Assembly: GCA_003223245.1 (NCBI GenBank)
Contig: QHYI01000118.1
Coordinates: 1-45,989 of the forward strand
Direction: 5' to 3'
DNA: 45,989 nt
Origin: Acidobacteriota bacterium
Lineage (GTDB): Bacteria > Acidobacteriota > Terriglobia > Acidiferrales > UBA7541
Within the stretch, counting starts at the first letter, position 1, and every line of letters starts with the position of its first letter. Both the position numbers and the translations under genes were made by a program. The notes beneath the pieces are model-generated. The model did no database searches. It worked only from the letters and a program-made list of their open reading frames with translations, and was not told where the DNA came from. Shown here piece after piece: positions 8,207 to 16,720 of the stretch.

Positions 8207-8827
8207 CTACTTCTTCGGGAAATTTGGATCCGCTTTCACTTCGTTGATTTGCTTGGTGTGCCGCTCGCTGTGCGCCGCGATGAACAGAACAAATTCGTAT
8301 CCATCCAACTTCCCGAGCGGGCTGTCCATCACGTGATCGCGCAGTCCAGCCGTGTTCTTCAGGAAATCCTCCGTCTGCGAGCGGCTCTCGATGAAATGCT
8401 TGAGCGAGCCCTCCGGCGAACCAAAACGGTTGCTAGGCACGAGCGCTTCCGGCGCTTGCGCCTTGTGTGTGCGGTCAGGAACCATCATCAGGACCGTTTC
8501 ATCGGTTTTCTTTACGTCGCGTCCGGGTTCTCCTGCGGGGCCGGTCATGACTTTTTCCCTGGTCGTCTCCAGTAGAAAATCCTCTGCCGCCGCAATGTGT
8601 TCCATCACCTGCGCCACCGACCAGCGGTCCGGCGCCGGTTTGAAATTCCATTGCCCTGCGGAAAGTCCCTTCGTCGCTTCCAAAACATTTCTCTTTGTCA
8701 CTTCCAGGTATTGCAGCGCGCGGTACTTTTCCGCCTGCGTCACTTCTTGTGCGGACGCCACCACCGCTGCGCAGGTCAGCAGAAGCAGTGCGACGGCGAG
8801 TGTCCCTGTCAGGGATTTGTTCCTCAT
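8207..8827 (-). CDS. Exported DinB-like (DinB_2) protein
   Basis: 206 residues. A Sec signal peptide (MRNKSLTGTLAVALLLLTCA, cleavage likely after VASAQ) precedes a DinB/YfiT four-helix bundle. The fold's metal-binding histidines are visible as MEHIAAAEDF and AAHSERHTKQI, with the usual PAPDRWSVAQVMEH opening. DinB-like proteins are metal-dependent, often thiol-transferase-like enzymes of unknown substrate. The exported form is common in acidobacteria (family knowledge, not seen here). It is a single gene with its own RBS-like GGAGAAC before the start and no evident operon partner. Confidence 0.9.
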   Translation of the reverse strand: MRNKSLTGTLAVALLLLTCAAVVASAQEVTQAEKYRALQYLEVTKRNVLEATKGLSAGQWNFKPAPDRWSVAQVMEHIAAAEDFLLETTREKVMTGPAGEPGRDVKKTDETVLMMVPDRTHKAQAPEALVPSNRFGSPEGSLKHFIESRSQTEDFLKNTAGLRDHVMDSPLGKLDGYEFVLFIAAHSERHTKQINEVKADPNFPKK

Positions 8828-9332
8828 GTTTCGAGTTCTCCTTTATTTGGCTTCGGTCGGCGAAACGGGGGAACAAAGCATAGCACAACTGCGCAAGCAG
8901 CCATCACCGTTCGAATCGTGGGGATCGTGGGGCTCGTAAGAAGGCCAGGAGGAGTGAGCGCCCCAACCGGGTCGGGGCGCTTCACGGGGTTCTGGCGGGC
9001 CGAAGTGGACAGTTTGTCGAACTACCGGTGGCAGGAATGCGAACGCAGAGCGCACACTGACGCTTTGCCCTCGCCGAATGTCCTTACAAGGTTTGCTTCA
9101 TTCCCGACGCAGCGCTTCCGAAGAAACGTTGGGGACCACCCAATCTGGTGCGCCGATCATATCGATTGCTGACGAGGGTAGTTGCACGGCGCTTGCCAAA
9201 ATGCGAATGCACAATGCAACGTGTTCTGGAGCGAGTTGGACATGAGCTCATCGTTCCGTTTTGCCTCACGTCGGGAAACGGTTTGGGATTGAAACCAGGT
9301 GGCGCGCCAACGGGAGACCAGCGCTTAGAGAA
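8828..9332. other. 505-bp non-coding stretch with one hairpin
   Basis: No frame here resembles a known protein and codon patterns are irregular. The only structure seen is AGCGCCCC (8957-8964) pairing with GGGGCGCT (8974-8981) around nine bases, with no T-run. It separates the minus-strand DinB-like gene from the minus-strand M50 gene. Confidence 0.5.
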
Positions 9333-9989
9333 TCAGAAATGGCTCCACAAGAGAACCTGCTTGGCGAACGCCTCAATCGGCGCATAGACATACTGAAACG
9401 CGAACAGCGCCACTACGAGTCCTAGAAGGCCGTAAGAATTGCCGCGCAGCCAATCCAGGTAGCGCTGCGCGCGTGTCTCGCTCATGAACAGCAGGATCGC
9501 CGTGCTCCCGTCCAGCGGCGTCACCGGCAGCAAATTGAACGTGCCCAGCAAAAGATTCAGCGAGAACGCCGCGCCAATCAGATTTTCCGCAAACGAGCCT
9601 TGATGCAGCCATCCCTGACTCCATCCCAAGCGCAAGAGAATCGCCGCGATGATCATCAACGTGTAGTTCGTCGCCGGGCCCGCCAGCGCCATCCACGCCG
9701 CGCGATGCGGATGGCGCCGCTCCCAATGCGGATCGTAGGGCGCGCTGGCCCAGCCGATGACCGAGTGCGTTAGGAGCAACATCGCAATCGGAATGATCAC
9801 CATGCCCCATGGTTCGCGCTGGATGTGCGGCACGGGATTGAGCGACACCTGCCCGCCGAGGAAAGCGGTCTCGTCGCCGCCAATCTTGGCGACGAGCGCG
9901 TGAGCCGCTTCATGGCACGTGGTAGAAAATAGAAACACCACATACCAGATGAATCCTAGAGCTAGAAGGTCAGGTGAAATATTCGGCAT
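9333..9989 (-). CDS. Site-2-type (M50) membrane metalloprotease
   Basis: 218 residues with five or six hydrophobic segments. The zinc site is visible: HEAAH at residues 26-30 inside the first membrane segment, and NLLPVTPLDGS near residue 152-162 supplying the third ligand Asp. The N-P-V/T-x-x-D-G form and the short length place it with the SpoIVFB/YwhC-like group lacking PDZ domains. Such proteases cut substrates within membranes, often anti-sigma factors. No regulator is adjacent, so the substrate is unknown. The start MPNISPDLLALGF fits the family's short cytoplasmic lead. Confidence 0.92.
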   Translation of the reverse strand: MPNISPDLLALGFIWYVVFLFSTTCHEAAHALVAKIGGDETAFLGGQVSLNPVPHIQREPWGMVIIPIAMLLLTHSVIGWASAPYDPHWERRHPHRAAWMALAGPATNYTLMIIAAILLRLGWSQGWLHQGSFAENLIGAAFSLNLLLGTFNLLPVTPLDGSTAILLFMSETRAQRYLDWLRGNSYGLLGLVVALFAFQYVYAPIEAFAKQVLLWSHF

Positions 9990-10147
9990 GAAATGTGTTT
10001 TCCTTTTCTGCTCCTAGCGGCGGGGTTTCGCGGTGGGCGTCTACCCCGGCCTGTCGGTACATTCCGGTTCTAATCGGAAAGACCCAGGCTCTTCATTTTT
10101 TCTTCCTTCTGGTTTGTGCTTTTTAGCGTAGATGGAGCGTCGCTGCT

Positions 10148-10339
10148 TTGCAAGCAGACATTCGAGTAGGTCGAGTAGGGCCGCGATGTCGAAAATACCG
10201 GGCAGCCGGCAGCGAGAATCCAGTTTGGTCTCCCGATGGAAAGCCAATCGCGTTTATCCATCTGAACGAGGGCCCAGTCGCAAACCGGCGTTACGGTGCG
10301 TTGCGCATGCCGGAAATAAACGAGCGGATTGCTAAGTGA
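10148..10339 (+). pseudogene. TolB/WD40-like beta-propeller fragment
   Basis: A short plus-strand frame with one clear PD40 repeat signature, NPVWSPDGKPIAFIHLNEG, about residues 24-42 of the open segment. PD40 repeats normally occur in tandem sets of five or more in TolB-like or peptidase proteins. Here only one is left and the rest of the frame shows no homology, so it is a relic. No start or full fold is present. Confidence 0.55.
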
Positions 10340-10342
10340 TGT

Positions 10343-10590
10343 CTCACCCTCCGAAATGGAAACACGCGGAACCTTGAGCGTCGCGGCGCCAGCGGCCAAA
10401 ATCCCTTTACAGGTGCCCGGCGGAACACCGCTGCGGATCGCGCTTGAACAGCGGGTTCGCATCCGCCGGCCCGGTGAAGTTGTCTGCGGCCACCTAGCGG
10501 AGGCGAGCTACGCTTTCGATCAAGCGGTGATTCCGGCCGGCGCCGTGGTGACGACTGCGGCGAAAGGCCAATCGCGCTCCTTGCGTTTCC
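10343..10590 (+). pseudogene. Fragment of a secreted 'VPAGTPLR'-type protein
   Basis: The plus-strand frame contains LQVPGGTPLRIALEQRVRIR, then GEVVCGHLAEASYAFDQAVIPAGAVVT. I recognise this as the N-terminal domain of a conserved acidobacterial exported protein (VPxGTPLRVAL...YAFDxxVIPAG pattern, function unknown). The similarity stops near 10570, just before the convergent kinase-like gene's 3' end (10628), and there is no signal peptide. I infer a truncated gene. The same frame stays open far into the antisense of the kinase gene, but that part has no protein-like features. Confidence 0.5.
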
Positions 10591-10627
10591 TCAGGGTGTG
10601 CCTCGAAGCCGGCGCTACGAAATGCCA

Positions 10628-12412
10628 CTACTGGATGATTTGCTTGGGGAAGGCTTCGACTCCCGCCGGAGAAAACTCGAAGCGAATCAGCCATTCGCTC
10701 GGAGCGCTGTGGCCGCCCACTTCCGGCGAAGTAAACTCCCAGCGACGCACAGCTTTCATCGAGGCATTCGCGAAATACTCGCTGGGTCCGGGGTTCTCGA
10801 ATTCCGCGGAGGCCACATTGCCGGCGGCGTCCACATGCGCGTGCAGGACCACGCGCACTTTGCCGGTAATGGTGGCAAGGGCTTTGTCGGGAACGTCGGG
10901 CAAGATTTGGTCGAGCACTTCGCCCCGCTCAGTGGTTGAACCGGAGCTGGGGGCGGAACCGGTCGCGGAATTCATCGCTGCGTCCTCCGAAGCTTTGGTT
11001 TCGGAACGCAGAGAGGCAGGAGCGGGAGAAGCAGCTGCCGACGGAGAACTTTCTTTTGCGGGTGGTTTCGCGGCGGCGCCCTTCAGCGGATCTCTGGAGG
11101 GGGCGGACGAAATGGGTTTCGAGCTGCTGGGAACTTCTTCGCCGGAAGACTGTGCCTCGGGTCCGGGCGCCACCGCGCGTGCAGCGCTGGTCTTGGTAAC
11201 AGGAGAAGAGGACTCAACTCCTCTGCTAAGAAATTTAGGCAGCATAATGATTGCGGCAACAACCAGCAGCCCGGCAGCCAGAGGTATGACGAAGCTGGGA
11301 AGAACAATATCCTGCTTCGCGCCACCCACTTTCACACGCGCGCGCGAAGGGGTTTTGGGCAGCGGCGGCACCATAGGAGGCGTGACGGGCGGAGCAGCCA
11401 CCGGAGCTTTTTCGAGCGGCGGCGCGATGGGCGCCATGACCGGGGCCGGCGGCGTGTGCGGCCGAGGCATCGGAGCTTTCGTGCCGCGCGGCGCGAAGAG
11501 CGGCCGTTTCGGGGCTGCCTTGGGCGGAGGGGGCGGCGGTGCGAACGGCGGTGCGAACGGCGGTGCTTGCTGCGCTTGCAGCTTTGCTGCAGGAGCCGCG
11601 GGAGCCGGCGACAACGGCACCGACAAAGGAGACACACTTTGCACGGCCGCAGCAGCCGTGCGAGGATTCAGGCTGGCCGCGATTTGATCGATGGTCCAGC
11701 GAAGACGGGGATCGCGTTCGAGCGCGTGGTGCGCGATGTCGCGAAACGGCTGCGAGAGGGAATCCGGCGACGGGCTTCCCGGTTGTCCGCTGGGAATGCG
11801 TTGCGTCAGCACCTCGATGAGCATGACGCCGAGCGACCAGACGTCGCTCGCGGCAGTGAGCGGTTGATTTGCGGATTCCGGCGCGTCGTAGGCGCTGCGT
11901 TTCGCGGTCGACTTACGAATTTCTCCGGCGGCAAAGAGGCGATCGGTAGAAAGCTTGACTTGATCGCTGGTGGCTAAAACGTTGGAAGGCTTCAAATGGG
12001 AATGAACCAGGCCCTGACCGTGCAAGTCGCTCAGCGCATCCAGCACCGGGCCGAGCATGTCACGTGCTTCGGCAGGAGTGAGCGCGCGCTGCGAGAGAAT
12101 TTCGGAGAGATTTTCTTCGGCGTATTCCATGACCACGTAAAGAAGGTCTATGTCCGCCAGACGGCAGCGGCCGCCCTGATACAACTGCAGCAAATTGGGA
12201 TGCGTGAACTTGGAGGCGCGGCGCCAAAGAGAAAGTTGCGCGTCAACCGATACGCCTTCGGGAACCAGCTTGACGACCGCTTTAGACGATTGTGGACCAG
12301 CGAGTTGCGTGAGGAAAACGGCGGATTCGCTGGAGCCCCCCAGGTACTGCTGCAGCGGAAAAGTATTGTTGATTACCTGGCTTTCGTATTGTTTCCAGGA
12401 AAAACTCATCAT
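10628..12412 (-). CDS. Predicted pseudokinase - TM - TonB_C fusion
   Basis: 594 residues. Residues about 15-250 follow a Hanks-type Ser/Thr kinase: VVK with Lys48, hinge VVMEYAEENL, HSHLKPSNVL (136-147), APE (177-179) and DVWSLGVMLIEVL (190-202). Key catalytic residues are missing. The HRD Asp is His139, DFG reads STDR (155-158), the Gly-rich loop is GGSSESAVF, and the alpha-C Glu is not found. A Pro/Ala-rich linker (255-360), one membrane helix (about 369-394), a Ser/Ala/Pro-rich periplasmic linker, and a TonB-type C-terminal domain (about 510-590, GKVRVVLHAHVDAAGNV...ASMKAVRRWEF) follow. Inference: a cytoplasmic non-catalytic or atypical kinase domain senses something and a periplasmic TonB-like domain contacts partners. 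No ExbB/ExbD or TonB receptor is adjacent. Confidence 0.85.
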   Translation of the reverse strand: MMSFSWKQYESQVINNTFPLQQYLGGSSESAVFLTQLAGPQSSKAVVKLVPEGVSVDAQLSLWRRASKFTHPNLLQLYQGGRCRLADIDLLYVVMEYAEENLSEILSQRALTPAEARDMLGPVLDALSDLHGQGLVHSHLKPSNVLATSDQVKLSTDRLFAAGEIRKSTAKRSAYDAPESANQPLTAASDVWSLGVMLIEVLTQRIPSGQPGSPSPDSLSQPFRDIAHHALERDPRLRWTIDQIAASLNPRTAAAAVQSVSPLSVPLSPAPAAPAAKLQAQQAPPFAPPFAPPPPPPKAAPKRPLFAPRGTKAPMPRPHTPPAPVMAPIAPPLEKAPVAAPPVTPPMVPPLPKTPSRARVKVGGAKQDIVLPSFVIPLAAGLLVVAAIIMLPKFLSRGVESSSPVTKTSAARAVAPGPEAQSSGEEVPSSSKPISSAPSRDPLKGAAAKPPAKESSPSAAASPAPASLRSETKASEDAAMNSATGSAPSSGSTTERGEVLDQILPDVPDKALATITGKVRVVLHAHVDAAGNVASAEFENPGPSEYFANASMKAVRRWEFTSPEVGGHSAPSEWLIRFEFSPAGVEAFPKQIIQ

Positions 12413-12679
12413 TGCACCTCAAGCCGGAAATTCTTCGCTACCGGAGAATGTGGACACGTGCATCCGACCGGTTAGACTTCGAGAGCATGGTGGCGTCTTG
12501 GACGGGGCTGGGGCGCCGAGACTTGAAATTTTGCAGGCGCCAGCGCCAAGGCGCTCGCCCGAATTTATTCTGGCACGAAATGGTTGCTATTGCGAGTATT
12601 CCTGTGGGCAAGAACCTATGAGTAAAGAAGTGCCCAAAGACACTAGACGTTATTCTTTTGGATTTCGCTTCATTCCGCA

Positions 12680-13369
12680 TTACCGAGAACGCAAGCGCGG
12701 CTTACGGCGCTTGCGGGCGGGTTGAAGAAGCCGCTTAGGGCCGCTCACAAAAGGGTTGCCGCGTTCAAAAAAGCGAAGCCGCTTATCGGCGGCGCGGCTG
12801 ATCCCGATGCGCACGGTTTTGCCGATGGGACCCGAGGGATGGTCGATTTCGCCCAGCCAAAGGTTTGTGTCCTCGCACAGATCTACGCCGTCGTGGCGGC
12901 GGTCGATTTGCAGCGCTTGCGCGAGGCGGCCCGGGCCGCGCGTGAGGTCCAGCAGATTCGTGGTTTTGCGGTGGCGCTGCATAATTTCGATGCCTTCGAG
13001 CGGCTCGAGCGCGCGAATCAAAATAGCTCCGGCGGTTTCCGGCCGCTCGCTGACCACGTTGAGCATGAAGTGGTTGCCGTAATTGAAAAAGACATAAACG
13101 TGGCCGGGAGCCAGATACATGGAGCGGATGCGCGGCGTCGGTCCGCGAAAATGATGCGCGGCGGGATCGCCGGGAGGATAAGCTTCGGCCTCCACAATGC
13201 GGCCGCTGACGCGCCCGGACGAAAGTTCGTGCACCACGACTTTGCCGATCAGAAAACGTGATAGCTCGACAGTGTCTTCGGGAAGTTCGGAGCGGCGAAC
13301 GCGGCGGATGGAAATTCCCGAATGTGATTCTTTGAGGGCGGCCGTCGGGGAAGGGAGAAGCGAGGACAT
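12680..13369 (-). CDS. DNA-3-methyladenine glycosylase (AAG/MPG family)
   Basis: 229 residues, the standard bacterial AAG length. Family motifs are LSRFLIGKVVVH, GRIVEAEAYPPGDPAAHHFRG (the Glu of EAEAY is the catalytic base), MYLAPGHVYVFFNYGNHFMLNVV, and DLTRGPGRLAQALQI. It removes alkylated and deaminated purines in base excision repair. The C-terminal codons contain a perfect inverted repeat, CGCAAGCGC (12690-12698)/GCGCTTGCG (12707-12715), which could act as an in-gene terminator but lacks a T-run. The window also encodes the unrelated enzyme Tag (34177-34761). Confidence 0.95.
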   Translation of the reverse strand: MSSLLPSPTAALKESHSGISIRRVRRSELPEDTVELSRFLIGKVVVHELSSGRVSGRIVEAEAYPPGDPAAHHFRGPTPRIRSMYLAPGHVYVFFNYGNHFMLNVVSERPETAGAILIRALEPLEGIEIMQRHRKTTNLLDLTRGPGRLAQALQIDRRHDGVDLCEDTNLWLGEIDHPSGPIGKTVRIGISRAADKRLRFFERGNPFVSGPKRLLQPARKRRKPRLRSR

Positions 13370-13375
13370 ACGAAG

Positions 13376-13720
13376 TCAGCTTCCGCGCGTCAGAACTTTC
13401 TGAAGATCGTCTTCGGAAAGCAAATCCTGATACTCGCGATGCTGGCGCAGGTAACTGGAAACGTAAGGACACAGAGGAACCACTCTCAGATGATTGGCGC
13501 GCGCAAAATCCAGCGCCGCGCGCGTCAGTTTCGCGGCGAGCCCCTTGCCTTCGAGCGGAGCAGGCACTTCGGTGTGCCGCAAAATGAGACGATCCGGGAA
13601 GCGACGATAAGTAATGAGAGAGCGCAGGCCATCCACGGTGGCCTCGAAGCGATGGGCTTCTTCCTTGTGCGTGACAGTTACATCGTCCAGGTTTAGCTCC
13701 ACGCGCACCCCTTGGATCAA
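13376..13720 (-). CDS. Small GNAT-like (YjdJ/GTNAT-type) protein
   Basis: 114 residues, a compact GNAT domain. Diagnostic segments: EEAHRFEATVDGLRSLITYR, RHTEVPAPLEGKGLAAKLTR (acetyl-CoA loop GKGLA) and LRVVPLCPYVSSYLRQHREY with its conserved Cys-Pro. This matches the YjdJ/human NATD1-like group, which lacks the N-terminal part of classical GNATs. Its substrate is unknown in general. The start is a plain ATG, and it lies 6 nt upstream of the AAG glycosylase gene, so the two are probably one operon. Confidence 0.9.
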   Translation of the reverse strand: MIQGVRVELNLDDVTVTHKEEAHRFEATVDGLRSLITYRRFPDRLILRHTEVPAPLEGKGLAAKLTRAALDFARANHLRVVPLCPYVSSYLRQHREYQDLLSEDDLQKVLTRGS

Positions 13721-13782
13721 AGATTTCCCGCTGCGGTCATAGCTTTTCCGAAGCGCAAAATTCTATCAATAGTTCGCCAGCG

Positions 13783-14229
13783 CTAAGCACCCGAGGAGTC
13801 CGGCAGCTCGTTGTTGAAGAGCCGGGCCAACTCCGCATGCTCGATCACCACGGCCGGGTCATTTTGAATCGCGTCAAAATATTTTTTCTGGAACCCATCG
13901 CCGGATTCGGTCGGCATAAACATTTTCCGCGCCAGCGAGAAAGCCACACTGGTGTATTCAGGCGTGATGGGCTCCTTTGCAGCGAGAGATTCATCGATAC
14001 GCACAACAAATTCTGAAATGTTGTGAAGCCACGCAAATTGCGCGTGGTCTACGACCAGGCGGAACAACTCGCCGGCTTTGACGTGGCCGTGCTCCCGCTC
14101 GTAATTTCGGCGCTCCATCTCGATAAGCGTTTTGTGCACGCGAAGAAGCGCCAGCCGGAGGGCGATAAGCTTTTCGCGCGCCGGGGAATCGTGGTTGGAC
14201 CCATCCAATTTGGAGTTCGCAGAGCCCAT
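13783..14229 (-). CDS. Unrecognised 148-residue helical protein
   Basis: I do not recognise a family. The protein is mostly helical with no signal peptide or membrane segment: MGSANSKLDGSNHDSPAREK is a polar lead, then LIALRLALLRVHKTLIEMER, a middle segment around HAQFAWLHNISEFVVRIDES, and an acidic C-terminus. Codon use matches its neighbours and the GNAT-glycosylase pair follows 62 nt downstream, so it may belong to the same transcript. A cytosolic role is likely; nothing more specific can be supported. Confidence 0.75.
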   Translation of the reverse strand: MGSANSKLDGSNHDSPAREKLIALRLALLRVHKTLIEMERRNYEREHGHVKAGELFRLVVDHAQFAWLHNISEFVVRIDESLAAKEPITPEYTSVAFSLARKMFMPTESGDGFQKKYFDAIQNDPAVVIEHAELARLFNNELPDSSGA

Positions 14230-14289
14230 GTTTGCCTATATCACCATTTTCCGCTAGCAAGATGCAATTTTCAAAACAAGTACGCGCAA

Positions 14290-14330
14290 CAGAGAGCAGA
14301 GATCGGAGATCCGACATCCGACTTCAGAGG
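14290..14330. repeat. Degenerate GGAGATC-type spacer repeat
   Basis: Four to five imperfect copies of a GAGATCGGA/CCGACATCC-like 9-10-mer fill the gap between the 148-residue protein and the DUF1684 gene. A similar block lies at 18419-18440. Confidence 0.4.
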
Positions 14331-14336
14331 GTGGCT

Positions 14337-15263
14337 TTATTCGTGGTAGCGGAGCTCGCCGACAGGCAGGGGAATCGGAAGGCGATTGGCGGCAGGCGGC
14401 AGCGGGCAGGTGGAGTATGGCGTGTAGGCGCAAGGGGGATTTTCCAAGCGGTTGAAATCCAGCACCAATTCGCCGGGCTTGTCGAGACCGTTGGTGGGGA
14501 GAGAGGTGTACAGAAAACGGCATGCGGGATAGGTTGTGGTCGCGCTCGTGGTGTCCCGAAGAATAAAGAAAAGTTTTGCCACGGTCGGATCTTCCAGCAC
14601 CGGCTCGAGGCGCCAAGTCTTGCTAGCGAGGACAAATTCCGCGACTCCCGGGACAGGTTGCTCGTATTTGGTGCCGACAAGAGTAGCGAGTGTAATGGTC
14701 TTGAACGGAGTGTAGGGAACCCATTTTGCGGTGACATGATACGCCTCGTTTGGCGGGTACCACTGGAGGCCATGAAATCCGGTGATCGAGGGTGACTGAG
14801 CATCCTTGACGCGGAGAGCAAAGCGATTTTCGCGGCGAATCACGTACAGATTGAGAGTGCCGATAATCATGCGCGGGGCGAGTTTGTCTTTGTTGCCTTC
14901 CGCGCGAAGCGATTGCCGCTTTGCTGGCGCGCCAGCTACAAGAAAATCTTGAGGGAAGCCGCCCGCCGGCGGATCGAGCGTAACAGCATCTCCTTCGAGA
15001 TGAATCACGGCGAGATGGGCTGGTCCTTTCGCGAGGCGGATTTTATTGTCAGGGGCGGAACCAACACTATTATCCCCGGCTTGCAGCCATTCGAGTCCAA
15101 CGAGCGATAGCCAACCATCGGGCTTTAACAAATCAGCTGTGTGTTGCGTACGCCAAGCGGCCAAGTCTTTCAGAAAGTTGCCGTTTTGGGCCAGGAGCGA
15201 AGTCGTGAGCAAAACGCCAGCAAAAATCGCAGGAAGGAGAGAGAGCCGATGGAACGAGCGCAT
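14337..15263 (-). CDS. Exported DUF1684 protein
   Basis: 308 residues. A signal peptide (MRSFHRLSLLPAIFAGVLLT, cleavage after LLAQ) is followed by the DUF1684 domain: WRTQHTADLLKPDGWLSLVGLEWLQAGDNSVGS at the N-terminus, and the family's hallmark C-terminus with LDFNRLENPPCAYTPYSTCP then LPPAANRLPIPLPVGELRYH. DUF1684 proteins are small beta-rich proteins of unknown biochemical function, widespread in Acidobacteria, Bacteroidota and Actinobacteria. Full length, no disruption. Secreted or periplasmic location is predicted from the signal peptide. Confidence 0.93.
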   Translation of the reverse strand: MRSFHRLSLLPAIFAGVLLTTSLLAQNGNFLKDLAAWRTQHTADLLKPDGWLSLVGLEWLQAGDNSVGSAPDNKIRLAKGPAHLAVIHLEGDAVTLDPPAGGFPQDFLVAGAPAKRQSLRAEGNKDKLAPRMIIGTLNLYVIRRENRFALRVKDAQSPSITGFHGLQWYPPNEAYHVTAKWVPYTPFKTITLATLVGTKYEQPVPGVAEFVLASKTWRLEPVLEDPTVAKLFFILRDTTSATTTYPACRFLYTSLPTNGLDKPGELVLDFNRLENPPCAYTPYSTCPLPPAANRLPIPLPVGELRYHE

Positions 15264-15465
15264 ACTTGATTAAACCTCGCCAAATAAAGACGAGCAGTGG
15301 TCGGGTAAACTGGCAGCAAGGCTGCCGCATTCCAAATTGCCTCGACCCAGTGAGTATAACTCGACGCAGCAAATCTTCGCGGCCCTTAACGAAACGCCCG
15401 CGAAGAGTGTATGCTTTGAGGTGAAAATTGTTGGGCGGGTGGGGCAGGCCTCTGATTGAGCTCGC

Positions 15466-15494
15466 TTGGGTGCGTCTCTTCGATAGTGTGTAAT
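15466..15494 (+). promoter_or_regulatory. Candidate sigma-70 promoter of the pnt operon
   Basis: TTGGGT (15466-15471), a 17-nt spacer, and TGTAAT (15489-15494) lie 44 nt upstream of the pntAA ATG. The -10 matches 5/6 and the -35 only 3/6. Confidence 0.35.
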
Positions 15495-15537
15495 CCCATA
15501 AGCAGGTGAGGGTGGTTATGGTCTTGGAGGAAACTTC

Positions 15538-16710
15538 ATGATTGTGGGCGTTCCGCGAGAAAGCTTTCCAGATGAACGCCGCGTGGCGTTAGTACCTTTA
15601 GCGCTGCCGAATCTCACAAAAGCAGGTTTGGAAGTGGTGGTCGAGGCGGGCGCCGGCGCCAGCGCAGGCTATCCCGACGCGGAATATGCCGCGAAGGGCG
15701 CCAGGATTCTACCGAATCGCGCCGACGTCTTCGGCGCCGCGGATATCGTTGTGCAAGTTTTGTGCTATGGCTCGAACGACAAGACTGGCCAAGCCGATGT
15801 TCCGCTGTACCGCAAGGGCCTGGTGCTTATCGGGTTTCTGAGGCCGCTGGGCTCGATTGAGACCATTCAGGAAATTGCCTCCAAGGGAGTGAATTCGTTT
15901 TCCGTGGAGCTGATGCCGCGAACCACACGCGCGCAAAGCATGGACGCGCTTTCCTCGATGGCTACAATTTGCGGCTACAAAGCGGTCCTTCTTGCCGCCG
16001 ACAGGTTGCCGCGAATTTTTCCGATGCTGACGACCGCCGCGGGAACCATCACTCCCGCGCGCGTGTTCATCATCGGCGCAGGGGTGGCTGGTCTGCAGGC
16101 CATTTCCACGGCGCGCCGGCTCGGCGCGGTGACGTCGGCATACGACTTACGGCCTGCCGCCAAAGAGCAAGTCCAAAGCCTCGGCGGACGCTTTGTGGAG
16201 CTTCCTATCGAAGCGAAAGATGCGCAGGATGCCAGAGGCTATGCGCGCGCGCAGGACGAGACTTTTTATCAGCGTCAGCGCGAACTGCTCGGAAAGGCCG
16301 TTGCGGACAGCGACGTGGTTGTTACTGCTGCTGTGATTCCCGGGAAAAAGCCGCCGTTGCTGGTGACTAAGGAAATGGTCACGAGCATGGCGCCGGGTTC
16401 GGTGATCGTAGACCTCGCGAGCGAGCGCGGCGGGAATTGCGAACTCACCAAACCGGCCGAGATCATTGTGGAGCACGGCGTCACAATTATCGGCACGCTC
16501 AATTTGGCGAGCAGTGTTCCCTATCACGCCAGCCAAATGTATGCGCGAAACCTCAGCGCCTTCCTGCTTCATCTGGTCAAAGACGGTAAGCTGCAAGTGA
16601 ATCTCGAGGACGAAATTATCCGCGAGACTTTGCTTACAAAGGATGGCGAAGTCTTCAACGCCCGCGTGCGGGAGTTTTTCTCTCTGCCTGCCCTGGTGGC
16701 CAAAGCGTAA
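15538..16710 (+). CDS. pntAA: NAD(P) transhydrogenase subunit alpha, part 1 (dI)
   Basis: 390 residues, an NAD(H)-binding soluble subunit. It opens with the alanine-dehydrogenase/PNT N-domain signature MIVGVPRESFPDERRVALVP, and has the Rossmann segment VFIIGAGVAGLQAISTARRLGAVTSAYDLR (GxGxxG, Asp for NAD preference) and the C-terminal MVTSMAPGSVIVDLASERGG. Proton-translocating transhydrogenase uses the proton motive force to make NADPH from NADH. Start ATG follows the strong RBS GGAGGAAAC. It is the first gene of a pntAA-pntAB-pntB operon with the alpha subunit split in two, as in Rhodospirillum rubrum. Confidence 0.96.
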   Translation: MIVGVPRESFPDERRVALVPLALPNLTKAGLEVVVEAGAGASAGYPDAEYAAKGARILPNRADVFGAADIVVQVLCYGSNDKTGQADVPLYRKGLVLIGFLRPLGSIETIQEIASKGVNSFSVELMPRTTRAQSMDALSSMATICGYKAVLLAADRLPRIFPMLTTAAGTITPARVFIIGAGVAGLQAISTARRLGAVTSAYDLRPAAKEQVQSLGGRFVELPIEAKDAQDARGYARAQDETFYQRQRELLGKAVADSDVVVTAAVIPGKKPPLLVTKEMVTSMAPGSVIVDLASERGGNCELTKPAEIIVEHGVTIIGTLNLASSVPYHASQMYARNLSAFLLHLVKDGKLQVNLEDEIIRETLLTKDGEVFNARVREFFSLPALVAKA

Positions 16711-16720
16711 GGAGGAAGGG

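Noticed and set aside
8900-8940. GTTCGAATC resembling a tRNA T-loop
   Set aside because: No acceptor stem, anticodon arm or D-loop fits around it.
9148-9387. A 79-codon plus-strand frame in the DinB-M50 gap
   Set aside because: Runs into the antisense of the M50 gene, no RBS and no motif.
10329-11687. A 452-codon plus-strand frame opposite the kinase-TonB gene
   Set aside because: Only its first ~80 codons look like protein (kept as a fragment). The rest is the antisense of a Pro/Ala/Ser-rich region, giving Gly/Ala-rich nonsense with no known domain.
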